From Hypsibius dujardini (taxonomy: Eukaryota > Tardigrada > Eutardigrada > Parachela > Hypsibiidae), in the NCBI GenBank assembly GCA_001579985.1, contig LRSR01012574.1, positions 1-37,398 of the forward strand: a stretch of DNA of 37,398 nucleotides, read 5' to 3'. How positions within the stretch are numbered: position 1 is the stretch's first letter; each line of letters starts with the position of its first letter. Shown one piece after another: positions 10,443 through 20,539 of this stretch. A program made the translations under genes and the position numbers. The notes beneath the pieces are model-generated. The model saw nothing but the letters and a program-made list of their open reading frames with translations, was not told where the DNA came from and did not search any database.

Positions 10443-11537
10443 TCTATAAACCGAAATAAATTAGATTTACTTGTGAGTTTTGATCAGTGTAGCACAAATG
10501 CCTACCTAAATGAAATCGAAAAGAACGAACGCGAGTCCGAGTGATACCGTCTGAAGAACTGCCCGATGATATTGAACTTAAATAATTAGGGCGGTCATAG
10601 TTTAGTGCATCAACCGACAAGTTTCTGCAGGCGAGATTGGTAGGAAGTGGCTCGTTGATGAGTTGCCTTCCATTTGCATGGGTCTTATTTGAAATATACA
10701 TGTGCGAGAGTTATATGCCTTATGTACAACAGTTGTCTTTTTTGAGTTTGAGTTTGAGTTGAGTTGAGTTGAGTTTCAGTTGTCTTTTTGAGTTCGAGTT
10801 TGAGTTTTGTTTTTTTTGTTTTGAGGTTTTTTTTGTTCAGTTTGACTTGTTGTTTCAGTTGTCTTTTTAAGTTTGAGTTTTTGAGTTTGAGCTTTAATTA
10901 ATTGTTCATGCTACAGAGTCCAAAAGCCAATTAACGGACCGAGGCAACGCTTGTACATACGGATATGGACCCTTGTAGGTTGAAGCCATAAGCAACCCTT
11001 TATTTGTTCGAGAGCATGAGTAGCATTACGAGCGGGTACCCTTGACATGTAGCAAAAACTTCAGCAGTACGTACAATACCAGCTCAATGATAAGAGCTTA
11101 TTATATTATGACACATTTAATAATGTTTTCTTCCACATGGGGGGGGGGGCTGAGGGGAGGGGTAGTAATACAGTAATACAGTAATACAGTAAAATTGCAA
11201 TTTTCCCCCACTGTCAAGTGGTCAGGTACATGTTTATAGCCAGCAGGAATTCAATCCCGGGGGAACTCTAACTGGAGTACAAGAACTTCGAATAACTGAG
11301 ATATCGATCTTCCGAAATACCTTTCGAAACCTTTCTGACACGTCCCACAATTGGGTTAGACGGAAAGGGCGTGACATTGTGGCACTCCCTAAAGCACTTT
11401 TCTCACTTGCTGACTGCAAGGTTCAGATGCAGTTAACTGACGGCATCTTTGCGTCTTCAAGACAGTTTGATAAAACACGATCTGACTAACTTGATCTAAG
11501 GAAGAGTATGCAATATGTGCATTCAGTTCAGAAAAAC
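10443..11537. other. Intergenic low-complexity region
   Basis: Contains a (GAGTTT)n-like run at about 10740-10895, a ten-G homopolymer at about 11140 followed by AATACAGT repeats (11167-11192), and otherwise unstructured sequence. No gene is supported. Confidence 0.6.
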
Positions 11538-11656
11538 GTACACATGTGGTAAATACCTTCAGCTAACCGATTCAGGCTATTTACCTCAGTATGTGTGTGT
11601 GCTATCGAGGTAAGTGGCCTGACTCGGTTAGCTGACGGTATTTGCCACAGGTGTAC
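11538..11656. mobile_element. MITE with 50-nt terminal inverted repeats, TA-flanked
   Basis: The arms 11538-11587 and 11607-11656 are inverted copies (GTACACATGTGGTAAATACC against GTACACCTGTGGCAAATACC, continuing through CAGCTAACCGATTCAGGC). TA dinucleotides flank the CACATG termini (11539-11540 and 11654-11655), as expected for Tc1/mariner-type insertion. The interior is only about 19 nt. It is the same family as the element at 27267-27392. Confidence 0.8.
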
Positions 11657-11795
11657 CTTATGTACCTTCTGTGTGCACAACAAAGCGCGAACTGCGCGAT
11701 TATAAAGAGACTCAAACCAATTGTTCACTGCGAACAACGTTATTGGAGAGAAATGTCATTAAACATGTTTGTGCCTTGAGAAAGACCCTCGAGTA

Positions 11796-12956
11796 TCAGT
11801 TGAATCTCCAGTTAATCGACTTCCTTATCGACTTCAAAATCACAGGTGGCCATCCGTTGACATTGCACGGCCGCGTACCGGAAATGTTGCACACATCGTC
11901 GATCACTCCGCCGCAGTTATCACACCCAAGGCCACTGGCTCTGGCTCAGCACAACTGGATTCTCCCCCTTTGACGCACTTGTACAGATAGTCCGTGCTCT
12001 TCGGCTGGCACCCCGAACAGGGGATGAAACCCGGCGGGGAGATCAACAACGGACAGTCCGTGACCATGTGCAAGGACAGTCCGCGACCATGTGCAAGGAC
12101 AGTCCGCGACCATGTGCAAGGACAGTCCGTGACCATGGTCAAGGACAGTCCGCGACCATGTGCAAGGACAGTCCGCGACCATGTGCAGGGACAGTCCGTG
12201 ACCATGTGTAAGGACAGTCCGCGACCATGTGCAAGGACAGTCCGCGACCATGTGCAAGGACAGTCCGTGACCAGTGCACTACTACAGTAGTTCCGGGTGA
12301 CTTTGCAGCAGCCCGTTAAAACCGGGACGAACGGAATGAGTTGATAGTTATCAATGCCGGAGAGGTTCGTAGCACTGAAGACCCCACCGATACTTTGGTA
12401 AACAATCACGGCAGCCCCATCGACGTAGACGGCCGCGTAAACTGTCCAAATGTTGCGGACACCCGATCCATGCACGTAGATTTCAGTTCGCTCTAGCGCA
12501 CGCATATCTTGCGCGTCGAAAAGGCCGGTCCCCCAGACGCCGACGAACGAGCGGATCGCCCAACCGTCAGGGTGATGAGGCCGGAACCCTAGATACGGAG
12601 ATGACGTCGCTGGTCGAGACGGTCGCGATGAGGTAGGAACTGTTGTTGGCCACGAACTCGATTTGTGTTAGGCGTTCAGCAGATACGCGGAACGCGCTGC
12701 CGTCATTGACCAAGACCTTGGGGAAGGCGATAGACGCGTTGAAGCGGACGGTAATGTGGACGTCATCACGACTTTGCTCGGCGGAGAGATTAACGGGACG
12801 GATGGTGAGTTGCCCGTTGCTGATGATAGTTTCCACGCTGCCGACGGTCGGTGCGATGACGGTTACTCCAACGCCGTATTCGACGATTACAGGAAGGACT
12901 TCGAAAACGAGAGCGGACTCGTAGTTGTTGTTGCCGCCGAAGTCACGAACGAACAT
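11796..12956 (-). pseudogene. Frameshifted GIN-domain (DUF2807-like) paralogue
   Basis: Homologous along its length to the intact minus-strand gene at 13678-14781. The segment YESALVFEVLPVIVEYGVGV through VNDGSAFRV matches the N-terminal half. Then the frame changes twice near 12600 and 12560 (GSGLITL in one frame, AIRSFVGVWGTG in the next). It changes again near 11940, after which CDNCGGVIDDVCNISG and KSINWRFN match the partner's GVLDGCFSCPAD and TKINWKFH tail, ending at a stop at 11796-11798. No signal peptide precedes the first Met; an in-frame TAA lies just upstream. A 23-bp tandem array (12052-12273) interrupts the Cys-rich part. It lies about 720 bp from the intact copy in the same orientation, so it probably arose by tandem duplication. 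Confidence 0.8.
12052..12273. repeat. 23-bp array inside the GIN-domain pseudogene
   Basis: Nine full units of GACAGTCCGYGACCATGTGCAAG type plus a partial tenth. The period of 23 is not a multiple of three, so each unit is read in the next frame, and no stop occurs in any of the three minus-strand frames. Nine units are 207 nt, a multiple of three, so the flanking frame is kept. It expands the codons around a TDCP motif. Confidence 0.95.
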
Positions 12957-13380
12957 AATTTTTTATGTCCCCGTAAAGCGCCACTTTGAGGTTCGTTTAG
13001 AACTTCCAGGTATTCCGGGTCTCTGCCGTACTGACCGACGCCATGGTGTGTCAGACCGGGCCATTACACCTCGTCAATATGACAGATTACAGACCCCTGG
13101 GGACCTACATTCTGGCACCCTGTTTTTGGTGAAAAGGAAACAATTGTGACCACTTTCCGTCGACCCTTCTCTTTTCCATCTAGCTCTGGGCAAAAAGAGA
13201 TACCTTCTAACCTGACTGTCGTTTAGTTGGATGCGAAGATTTATGTCGATAGCTGCGTGGAAATTCGGAGGTTACAGCAACTGTGCCTACCATTTGACCG
13301 TCATGCTGATCGCGACATCGGAATGTTTTGTGGCTGTTAATGTTTCAATAGCCGTACGAGTACCAGGCAAACGCTACGGG
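12957..13380. other. Intergenic spacer between the GIN-domain copies
   Basis: No gene, promoter box or repeat family is recognised. A diverged 5' part of the pseudogene, including its lost signal-peptide codons, would be expected here but I cannot see it. Confidence 0.5.
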
Positions 13381-13479
13381 TTGAATCGGTGGGGTGGCAG
13401 GGGGCGCCACAAGTGTAAATTGAATGAGTGTTGTTTACAATTTACACTTGTGGCGCCCCCTGCCACCCCACTGATTCAA
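13381..13479. mobile_element. Foldback (hairpin) element
   Basis: Arms 13381-13421 and 13439-13479 are 41-nt inverted copies with a single mismatch (TTGAATCGGTGGGGTGGCAG in the left arm), separated by a 17-nt loop. Each arm contains GGCAGGGGGCGCC, itself close to a CTCF core. No clear target-site duplication was found. A transcript would form a long, nearly perfect stem. Confidence 0.75.
13394..13408 (+). promoter_or_regulatory. CTCF-like core inside the foldback arm
   Basis: GTGGCAGGGGGCGCC resembles the CTCF core and is mirrored in the other arm at about 13452-13466. This may be coincidence with the GC-rich arm sequence. Confidence 0.25.
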
Positions 13480-13677
13480 ACCATGTTCCGATTTCTCGAG
13501 CAGTCGAAGTAGCATCTGAATAGAGGTTGCAGCAACAGTGATTGTTTAATTATAATCATTCGATGAGGGGACTAAAGACTAATGAAAACGACAGTACATG
13601 AATGAGTAGAAATGAGCGAATGAGAGAAATCATTCCGTCTTTATGCGCGTGGTTTTGCACCATAAACTGACAGATAT
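13480..13677. other. Downstream spacer of the intact GIN-domain gene
   Basis: Probably the 3' UTR of the minus-strand gene. No poly(A) hexamer is obvious. Confidence 0.4.
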
Positions 13678-14781
13678 TCAGTGAAATTTCCAGTTAATTT
13701 TAGTCGCCGATTTCTTGCCCGTATTCAGAATGGGTCTCAGGGGATTTTGTTGATCGCACAATACCTCCACCCCGACATGATGTGCCAAGAGCGCGTCCTG
13801 CACGCCGCAGACATCGTTCTTATCCGCCGGACAGCTGAAGCACCCGTCTAGCACACCGTCCCGGCAGTTCGACAGCAGCGTCGGTTCCTGTGAGCTTTCA
13901 CACGTGTAGACGAAGTTCGCCAACACCGGCGCACACGTCGGGCACGGGTGGATCCACGGGCGTCGGAGGCTCGGACAGGCCACCCTCAGGGCATCCGCTG
14001 CGCCGCAGAAGTCCCGCGACTGCCGACAGCATCCCGTCCCGTGACCGGGCTCCTCGTACCGGTAGATACGGAAGTCCCCGTTCGTGTACACGTACGTTGA
14101 GTTCAAAACAACCGGCGGGTTCTCCGTCACCGGGTAGTGAGTCTCCAGGTCGCGGTACCGAATAACCCCCGAACCGTCAATGAAACCCGCCGTGTAACCG
14201 GTCCACATCGACAGGATGCCCGCGCCCTTGATGTAGATTTCCACGCGTTCGGATGCTCGAAGGTTCACCGCGTTGTGGAGACCGGAACCGCCGAAGACCC
14301 CGACGAAGGATTGCACGGCTTGGCCGTTGAGTGTGATGATACCGCTGCCGTACATCCGAGAGATGACATCGTCGACGACGATGGACCCCATGATGTGGGA
14401 GCTGTTGGAGATGAACTCGATTTCGCTCAGTCTTTGCCCGGTGAAGACTAGCACGGTGGAGCCGTCATTGACGCGGATGCTCGGCCAGGATACCACGCGG
14501 CTGAAGCGGACGGTGATGTGGACCTTTTCGCGACGTTGCGCGGCACTGAGTCCGACCGGTCGGATGATGAGCTGTTTGTCCTGATCGATGGTCGTCTGGA
14601 TGCTGGCGGGCGAGGGAGCCTCAACCGACACACCTTCACCGTATTCGACGACAATTGAGAGGCCGCCGAAGACGAGCACTGACTCGTAGTCGACATGACC
14701 GTCGAAATCGCGGAAATCAGTGACGGCGACCACTGAATGAAGGATTAGAACGGACAGGACGAACGCAGACGCAAAGATCAT
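13678..14781 (-). CDS. Secreted GIN-domain (DUF2807-like) protein with Cys-rich tail
   Basis: Intronless frame of 367 residues. Residues 1-19 form a signal peptide (MIFASAFVLSVLILHSVVA). Residues about 30-215 have the repeating short beta strands and Gly-Ser-Gly turns of the head GIN domain of putative autotransporter adhesins: FGGLSIVVEYGEGVSVEAP, KVHITVRF, IRVNDGST, YGSGIITLNGQAVQSFVGVF, then KGAGI and IDGSGVIRYRD. That domain is best known from Bacteroidetes cell-surface proteins. Residues about 245-330 carry all 12 cysteines seen (GTGCCRQSRDFCG, HPCPTCAP, DGCFSCPAD), suggesting disulphides in a secreted product. No membrane anchor follows. Its function is unknown; an extracellular or cuticular role is a guess. 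The absence of introns and the bacterial flavour of the domain fit ancient transfer or retroposition, but the C-terminal module looks eukaryotic. A frameshifted copy lies downstream at 11796-12956. Confidence 0.82.
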   Translation of the reverse strand: MIFASAFVLSVLILHSVVAVTDFRDFDGHVDYESVLVFGGLSIVVEYGEGVSVEAPSPASIQTTIDQDKQLIIRPVGLSAAQRREKVHITVRFSRVVSWPSIRVNDGSTVLVFTGQRLSEIEFISNSSHIMGSIVVDDVISRMYGSGIITLNGQAVQSFVGVFGGSGLHNAVNLRASERVEIYIKGAGILSMWTGYTAGFIDGSGVIRYRDLETHYPVTENPPVVLNSTYVYTNGDFRIYRYEEPGHGTGCCRQSRDFCGAADALRVACPSLRRPWIHPCPTCAPVLANFVYTCESSQEPTLLSNCRDGVLDGCFSCPADKNDVCGVQDALLAHHVGVEVLCDQQNPLRPILNTGKKSATKINWKFH

Positions 14782-15523
14782 TTTTTTTTCAAAAATGCTA
14801 AAAAATAAAAATAAAATTTCCAGCCCTTAGATTCATATGAAATTCGGTGGTTGACTTAAAGCGGCAGAGAAAAGATTGACTTTTTAAAGGGGCCTGGGGA
14901 GCCACGTTGCGTCGACGACGTAGAACGAATGAGAAAGGGCCTCTTGCCCTCCAGCAGGCATAGAAATTGGGAAGGTATAGCGACCTCGAGTGATGTCGCC
15001 AAGGGCTGCTCATACTAGTAAAGCGGATGGTAACAACAATGCATCGGTTTAACGACCGATTAATTGATACAAAAACTAAGACATTTGACATCCCGAGTCA
15101 CCCTTTTCGTTTGCATCTTTACTTATACATGAAACGAGCAGCCGGTTTCTCGTTCCAAGTTCTCACTCTTTTCTCCGGAAGTGCCACATTTCCATTATGT
15201 CAACCGGGCAAAGGGTTCGAAACGACGACGAGGGTCGTATCGAATATACTGTACGCAGTAGTGGAATCCTCTGTAATTAGGAAGCAGCATCACCTAATGT
15301 CATTTGCGATAAGTGTTCTTTCATCTTTTCTTTGGTGTTTGCATTCAGCTGGAAGATTTACGTTCGTTATCAAAAGAGGCGTAGAAAAATAGAAAAAAGT
15401 TTGCTCGACCGAATCAACAGATCAGAGCAGAGTACAACTCGGTGGAAATCACATTAGTTGGTTCCACCAGGGAAACCTGAAACTGTTGGTAAGGGTGAGC
15501 AGGGTTCTGCTAGCGGAGGAATC
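14782..15523. other. Intergenic, no gene recognised
   Basis: Presumed promoter of the GIN-domain gene (A/T-rich directly upstream of its ATG) and the 3' flank of the glycine-rich gene. Reading frames on both strands lack recognisable domains. Confidence 0.5.
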
Positions 15524-16336
15524 CTACTTTTTGTATCCCCAACCACCGCCTCCGTACCCGCCTCCGAAGCCGCCTCCGAAGCCGCCTCCGTAAAAATCGC
15601 CAAAACCGCCGCCATAGAAGCCGTCACCAAATCCGAAGCCTCCATAGCCGAAACCGAGGCCAAGACCGAATGGGTAGCCCTATAATCGACCATCAACAGA
15701 TTGTCACAATCAACAAGGACTCTTTTGAAATTAATAAAATAAAAAAAGATAAAAGAATAATAAAATAAAAAAAGATAAAAGATTAATAAAATAAAAAAAG
15801 ATAAAAGATTAATAAAATTATTAAACGAAACTGTAGCAGCAGTTATTAATCATTTAGCAATGCATATTAATGAATCAATAAAAAGTGCTGATAAATTATG
15901 AAATCTTAATATTATACTGTAAAAAATATATAAAATAATTTAAAATAAAAAAAATTGTATATTTAAATATAATAACAAATAAAAATGATAAGCAAAAAAA
16001 ATTAAATTAAAAATTAAAAAACTGAACGAAAGTTTATGAAATATCTGGTAACGATATGACTTACAAATCCAATTCCGTATCCCAGACCACCCAGGCCAAA
16101 GCCGCCATAACCAAAGTCACCAAAACCGCCGTAGCCGCCAAATCCTCCGCCGTAGAAATCGCCGCCACCCCAGCCGCCGCCGTTGACCAGTGCTGCAAAA
16201 AAAAACGGAACTTGATTTGCCGAACAATGCACCATAAAATTCGCCGCGTTAGAGCACAAAGGATTAGGCCTGTCTTCAATGTCCACTTACCGACGATCAC
16301 GGCCAAAACAACTGTGCCCAGAAAAATTTTACACAT
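15524..16336 (-). CDS. Secreted glycine/tyrosine/phenylalanine-rich protein
   Basis: Three exons in transcript order, 16336-16291, 16192-16065 and 15679-15524, join in phase to give 109 residues. Exon 1 encodes a signal peptide core (MCKIFLGTVVLAVIV). The mature part is built of GGF, GYGGF, GDFYGGGF and GGGYGGGG runs and ends in WGYKK. Exons 2 and 3 each carry a DFYGGGFGG-type block, so the protein may have grown by internal duplication. Such GYG-rich secreted peptides occur as cuticle, silk or shell matrix proteins and as nematode antimicrobial peptides; composition alone cannot choose among them. A TATA box lies about 95 bp upstream of the start. The intron between exons 2 and 3 is very AT-rich with a tandem repeat. 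Confidence 0.85.
15724..15835. repeat. AT-rich tandem repeat in an intron
   Basis: About four copies of a 27-28 bp unit (TAATAAAATAAAAAAAGATA followed by AAAGAT) in the second intron of the glycine-rich gene. The rest of the intron to about 16020 is low-complexity A/T. Confidence 0.85.
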
Positions 16337-16430
16337 TTTGGGGTTTGACAGATTCAGGGGAAAGGTAAGAAGGTATGAAACGGCTTTGAAAAGCTGAAGA
16401 ACGGATGAATTTGTGAAGCAATTCTCATCT

Positions 16431-16441
16431 CCTTATATATG
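16431..16441 (-). promoter_or_regulatory. TATA box of the glycine-rich protein gene
   Basis: CATATATAAGG on the minus strand, about 95-105 bp upstream of the ATG at 16336. Position and sequence suit a core TATA element with a short 5' UTR. Confidence 0.6.
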
Positions 16442-16660
16442 TCTGTAAAAAAGACCGAACCGTTTTGGGCATATTTGTTATTTCTTTCCGATATATGTTT
16501 CACTCCGGATCTCGGCTTGTTCCATAACCGTTATGCTTCACTTCCGGCAGGTCAAGACAGTTACGTCGACATAGCCGCAAGTTTTGCACCGGTACGGTGT
16601 GGCGCAACACCATCGTTATTTATTGTCGTTGAACAATGCCGATTAATTTCAAGTTAACAG

Positions 16661-16962
16661 CACACAGCGCACAGCGCACAGCGCACAGCGCACACCACAC
16701 ACCACACAGCGCACACCACACACCACACACCATACAGGGCACACCACACACCACACAGGGCACAGCACACACCACACACCACACACCACACAGGGCACAG
16801 CACACAGCACACACCACACACCACACACCACACAGGGCACACCACTCACCACACACCGCACAGCGCACAGCGCACAGCACACGTACACAGCGCACAGCGC
16901 ACAGTACACAGCGCACAGCGCACAGGGCACAGGGCACAGCGCACAGCACACACCGCACCGCT
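16661..16962. repeat. CACA/CAGCGCACAG minisatellite
   Basis: About 300 bp of CACAGCGCACAG, CACCACACACCA and CACAGGGCACAG blocks in varied order. It is open in several frames only because the sequence is simple. Confidence 0.93.
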
Positions 16963-17656
16963 TGTCAGTTTCTACTTGTATCAACCTTAATGGGCAATTA
17001 GTGAATGCTGCACATTCATTGTAACAATAATGTACGAGTACTTCGTTCATCGCTCTATTTGAAAATGGATCTCATTGCGGGTTGTTTCGGTATACAGTTA
17101 CGAAATTGGAATTGCGAGACTGGTCATTTTTTGCGAAGAATACATGTCCGAATTCGCAAGCTGTGTTCATCAAATTTCGGCCACCAGCTAAACGACACCT
17201 TCTCACAATTGCATAATAAGCCTTATGAAAACATTTAGTGATACATGTACTACTGATGATCGAAAAACAATTTAATTACATCACTTTCCCGCCTGAAAGT
17301 ATTCAATGACTGGAATAATTTAAAACTGACGTGAGGTTCAGGATTCATCCGTCCACGTTCATGAAATATGCAAGATACAATGAAAAGCGCCCCCTGTCGG
17401 GCGACCGAGTCACATAATAGCGGAACGGAGCGGACGGAACTTATCCGTTCCGTAATCAGCCCACAGAATCAGCTGACGCAGTGTTTTATCGCTGGATTTT
17501 CCCATCAGCTGTTTTTATTACCGTTTAATTGTGCTCCTGGCATCCAGGCATTCGGATTTGAAAATTCGTCTAACCGTGCCATCAGTACAGCAGCTTTTGG
17601 TGTGATAAGTCAGGGAAAGTTTCCAGCCTGAAGCTTTATCGAAGGAAAAACGACCT
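16963..17656. promoter_or_regulatory. OXCT1 upstream region and probable 5' UTR exon
   Basis: A probable non-coding first exon ends at 17656 (donor GTAAGT), and its intron ends with CCCGTAG at 17798, seven bases before the OXCT1 ATG. A CTCF-like core lies at 17385-17400. The rest, 16963-17380, shows no gene. Confidence 0.45.
17385..17400 (-). promoter_or_regulatory. CTCF-like core motif
   Basis: The minus strand reads CCGACAGGGGGCGCTT, matching the CTCF core. It lies about 270 bp upstream of the end of the likely OXCT1 5' UTR exon. Confidence 0.35.
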
Positions 17657-17805
17657 GTAAGTTCTTCTTTGTGTCAATCAATGAATCGAGCTACAACGGT
17701 GCATGGAAAAGTGAATAACTGGACGGTTTTCGTCCCGACACTTGCACGTCTTAAGCCGCCAATCTGCCTTGGATTCACTGCGATTTCTTTGCCCGTAGGT
17801 GTGAT

Positions 17806-18505
17806 ATGTTCGCTCTTCGGATCAGTGGGCTCCGGGCATCTGGGAAGTTGGCAACATGGCGACCATGTGGAAGTCTGCAGCAAATGCAAAATCTTAACGC
17901 AGCGGCTTCCTTCTTCAGCACTAGCAGTCCGCGCTACGATCCCAAGATTTTCACTGATCCTGTTGAAGCAGTTAAGGACATTCCGGATGGCGCTAAGATT
18001 CTAGTCGGCGGATTCGGACTATGCGGCATCCCGGAGAATTTAATAGGTAAAAATCATAGTTAACTCAACTAATCAATCAATCAATCAGAGCGTGGCACCA
18101 CCAATTTAAGTTTTATTAAAATAGTTAACACAAATCGATCAATCAGCAGATGACGTATCATTCCGGTCCACATACCGCCTCAGGAACATAAACATAAAGT
18201 TCAGACATTCAACCTCAACGGAGCGTGATTGAAGAAATGTCTTTGTTTTCGCAGGTGCTCTAGTGAAAACGGGTGTGAAAGACCTCACCGTGGTCAGTAA
18301 CAACTGCGGCGTGGATGATTTTGGATTGGGACTAATGTTGAAGGCCAAGCAGATCAAGCGAATGATCTCGTCCTATGTGGGAGAGAACAAGGAGTTTGAG
18401 CGACAGTATCTGGGAGGAGAACTGGAATTGGAGCTCACTCCTCAGGGGACACTCGCAGAGAGAATACGGGCTGGTGGAGGTAAGGCCAATAAGCTAAAAA
18501 AATAT

Positions 18506-18551
<46 letters not shown>

Positions 18552-19978
18552 TATAGATAAATAGATAGATAGATAGACAGATAGACAAGTAGAAGGAGAG
18601 AGCCAGCCAGGCGGATAGTTAGTCAAACAGTCAATCAATATAACGTTTTTATTTTTATGCAGCTGGCATCCCTGCATTCTTCACACCAACAGCTGTCGGT
18701 GAGTTGACAGTTTAGGGATACCTACCGATAATGTTTATTTTTAGTCTGTTGTCGGAACTCGAAAGTCGCATGAAATATATCTGTGTCGGAATAATAGTAT
18801 CTTATAATTGATTTCAAATCGATAATTATATTTTCTTGCGAAATTTCAGGAACGCTGGTTCATGAAGGCGGCGCTCCAGTCAAATATAGTCTGGATAAAA
18901 AGATAGCCCAAGCGAGTGACACTAAGGTGACTGGTTGCCTTCCCGCATTTATCTGAAAAAAAGTGGTAAAGAAGAAAAAAAAATTTTTTAGGAATCACGA
19001 ATGTTTCACGGCCGGGAGTACATCATGGAAGAAGCGATTACCGGTGATTTCTCTATCGTCAAAGCGTACAAGGCCGACAAGCTGGGCAACTTAATTTTCC
19101 GCAAATCCGCCAGGAACTTCAACCCAGCAGTTTGTAAGGCCGGCAAAATTAACATCGTAGAAGTTGAGGAAATTGTGGAAGTTGGTCAGCTGGACCCGGA
19201 ATGCATCCATGTGCCTGGGATCTATGTCCACCGGCTGATAAAGGGCGCTAAGTATGAGAAGCGGATTGAAAAAATCACTCTGAAGAAACAGGCGAAGACT
19301 GGTTTGCCCACCGATCTTGATGAAATCACGAGAGAGCGGATCATCAGGAGGGCGGCGAAGGAGTTCCGAGATGGGATGTACGCCAACCTTGGCATTGGCA
19401 TTCCCATGCTGGCTAGTAATTACATTCCCGACGGCATGAAAGTTCACCTGCAGAGTGAGAATGGAATTTTGGGCCTGGGGAGTTATCCGGAAAAAGACCA
19501 AGTCGATCCTGATCTGGTGCGGGACTTTTCTTTGACCTGTTAGTCACTTGTTGGTGTCGTGGGATTTAATTTTTGTTCTGTATTTCTAGATAAATGCAGG
19601 AAAGCAAACCGTCACAGTTGTTCCGGGAGCCAGCTACTTCAGCAGTGACGATTCGTTCGCCATGATTCGCGGTGGGCATATCCAAGTATGAAGGATTTCT
19701 GAGAAACAGCCGTTTATCGAGAACGTGTTCCAGTCTCCTGGTGCATTAAGAATTTGTTCTTGATTTCCAGCTGACCATGTTGGGGGCCCTCCAGGTTTCT
19801 AAGAGAGGGGATTTAGCAAACTGGATGGTTCCGGGGAAGCTGGTAAAGGGGATGGGTGGAGCTATGGATCTGGTATCGGCAAGTGCTGCCGGCACGAAGG
19901 TCAGTCAGCCTGTGGTAGAACGGCAACCAAGCCTGTCATTCTATTTGCTTACCGAGCTTTTTGTTCGCCGTCTGTCTT

Positions 19979-20033
<55 letters not shown>

Positions 20034-20539
20034 GCCTGCCTGCCTGTTTGTTTGTCTGTCTTTCTGTTTGTCTGCCTGTCTGTTTTCCGTTTATCTGATT
20101 GTTTTTCATGCTGTATGATAGTCTAGCTATCTGTCTGGCCAGGCTGAATAATAGAATCAGCTTTGGTGAGCACCTTACGTACATACATTACGGACTTCAT
20201 GAGTGTCTACCATCCGCGAATATTTTTACAGTTCTTGTGCACGCGTCTTATCGAGCTTGGATTAATTTGCGCCGTAATTTGCTATCTTTACAGGTGGTTG
20301 TGGTTATGGAGCATACGACCAAGACAAATGAGCCGAAGATCCTGGATGATTGCTCACTGCCGCTCACCGGGAAAGCATGCGTGGATCTGATCATCACCGA
20401 AAAAGGCGTTTTTTCCGTCAACAAGGAAAATGGGACGCTAACTTTAATTGAAATCGCAGAGGGCGTTGCGGTAGCTGATATTGTTCAGACGACCGGTTGT
20501 GCTTTTGAGGTAGCTACAGATTTGAAGCCCATGGACTAG
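17806..20539 (+). CDS. OXCT1: Succinyl-CoA:3-ketoacid CoA transferase (SCOT), mitochondrial
   Basis: Eight exons, 17806-18046, 18255-18479, 18663-18698, 18850-18926, 18992-19516, 19590-19685, 19771-19899 and 20294-20539, close at 524 residues (human 520). The enzyme moves CoA from succinyl-CoA to acetoacetate, the key step of ketone-body use, in the mitochondrial matrix. An Arg/Ser-rich targeting peptide ([20 protein letters not shown]) precedes the N-terminal domain ([48 protein letters not shown]). The C-terminal domain has [17 protein letters not shown] and the SENG motif holding the catalytic glutamate (about E349). The end of the protein, [13 protein letters not shown], aligns with the human terminus. 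The exon-5 donor at 19517 is preferred over reading on to a stop at 19543 because it restores [10 protein letters not shown]. The last exon end is part of a 110-bp tandem triplication. Introns 2 and 7 hold tetranucleotide arrays. Confidence 0.97.
18508..18600. repeat. (AGAC/AGAT)n array in OXCT1 intron 2
   Basis: Pure AGAC at about 18509-18550, then AGAT/AGAC mixture; it makes up half of the intron 18480-18662. Confidence 0.93.
19974..20105. repeat. (TGTC)n array in OXCT1 intron 7
   Basis: Tetranucleotide array starting as pure CTGT and degrading to CTGC and TTGT, inside the intron 19900-20293. Confidence 0.93.

Noticed and set aside
14798-15392. Frames of 97 and 121 codons upstream of the GIN-domain gene
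   Set aside because: Overlapping, on opposite strands, no recognisable features; region treated as intergenic.
16620-17050. Cys/Val- or His/Thr-rich frames
   Set aside because: Read through the CACAGCGCACAG minisatellite; composition reflects the repeat on both strands.
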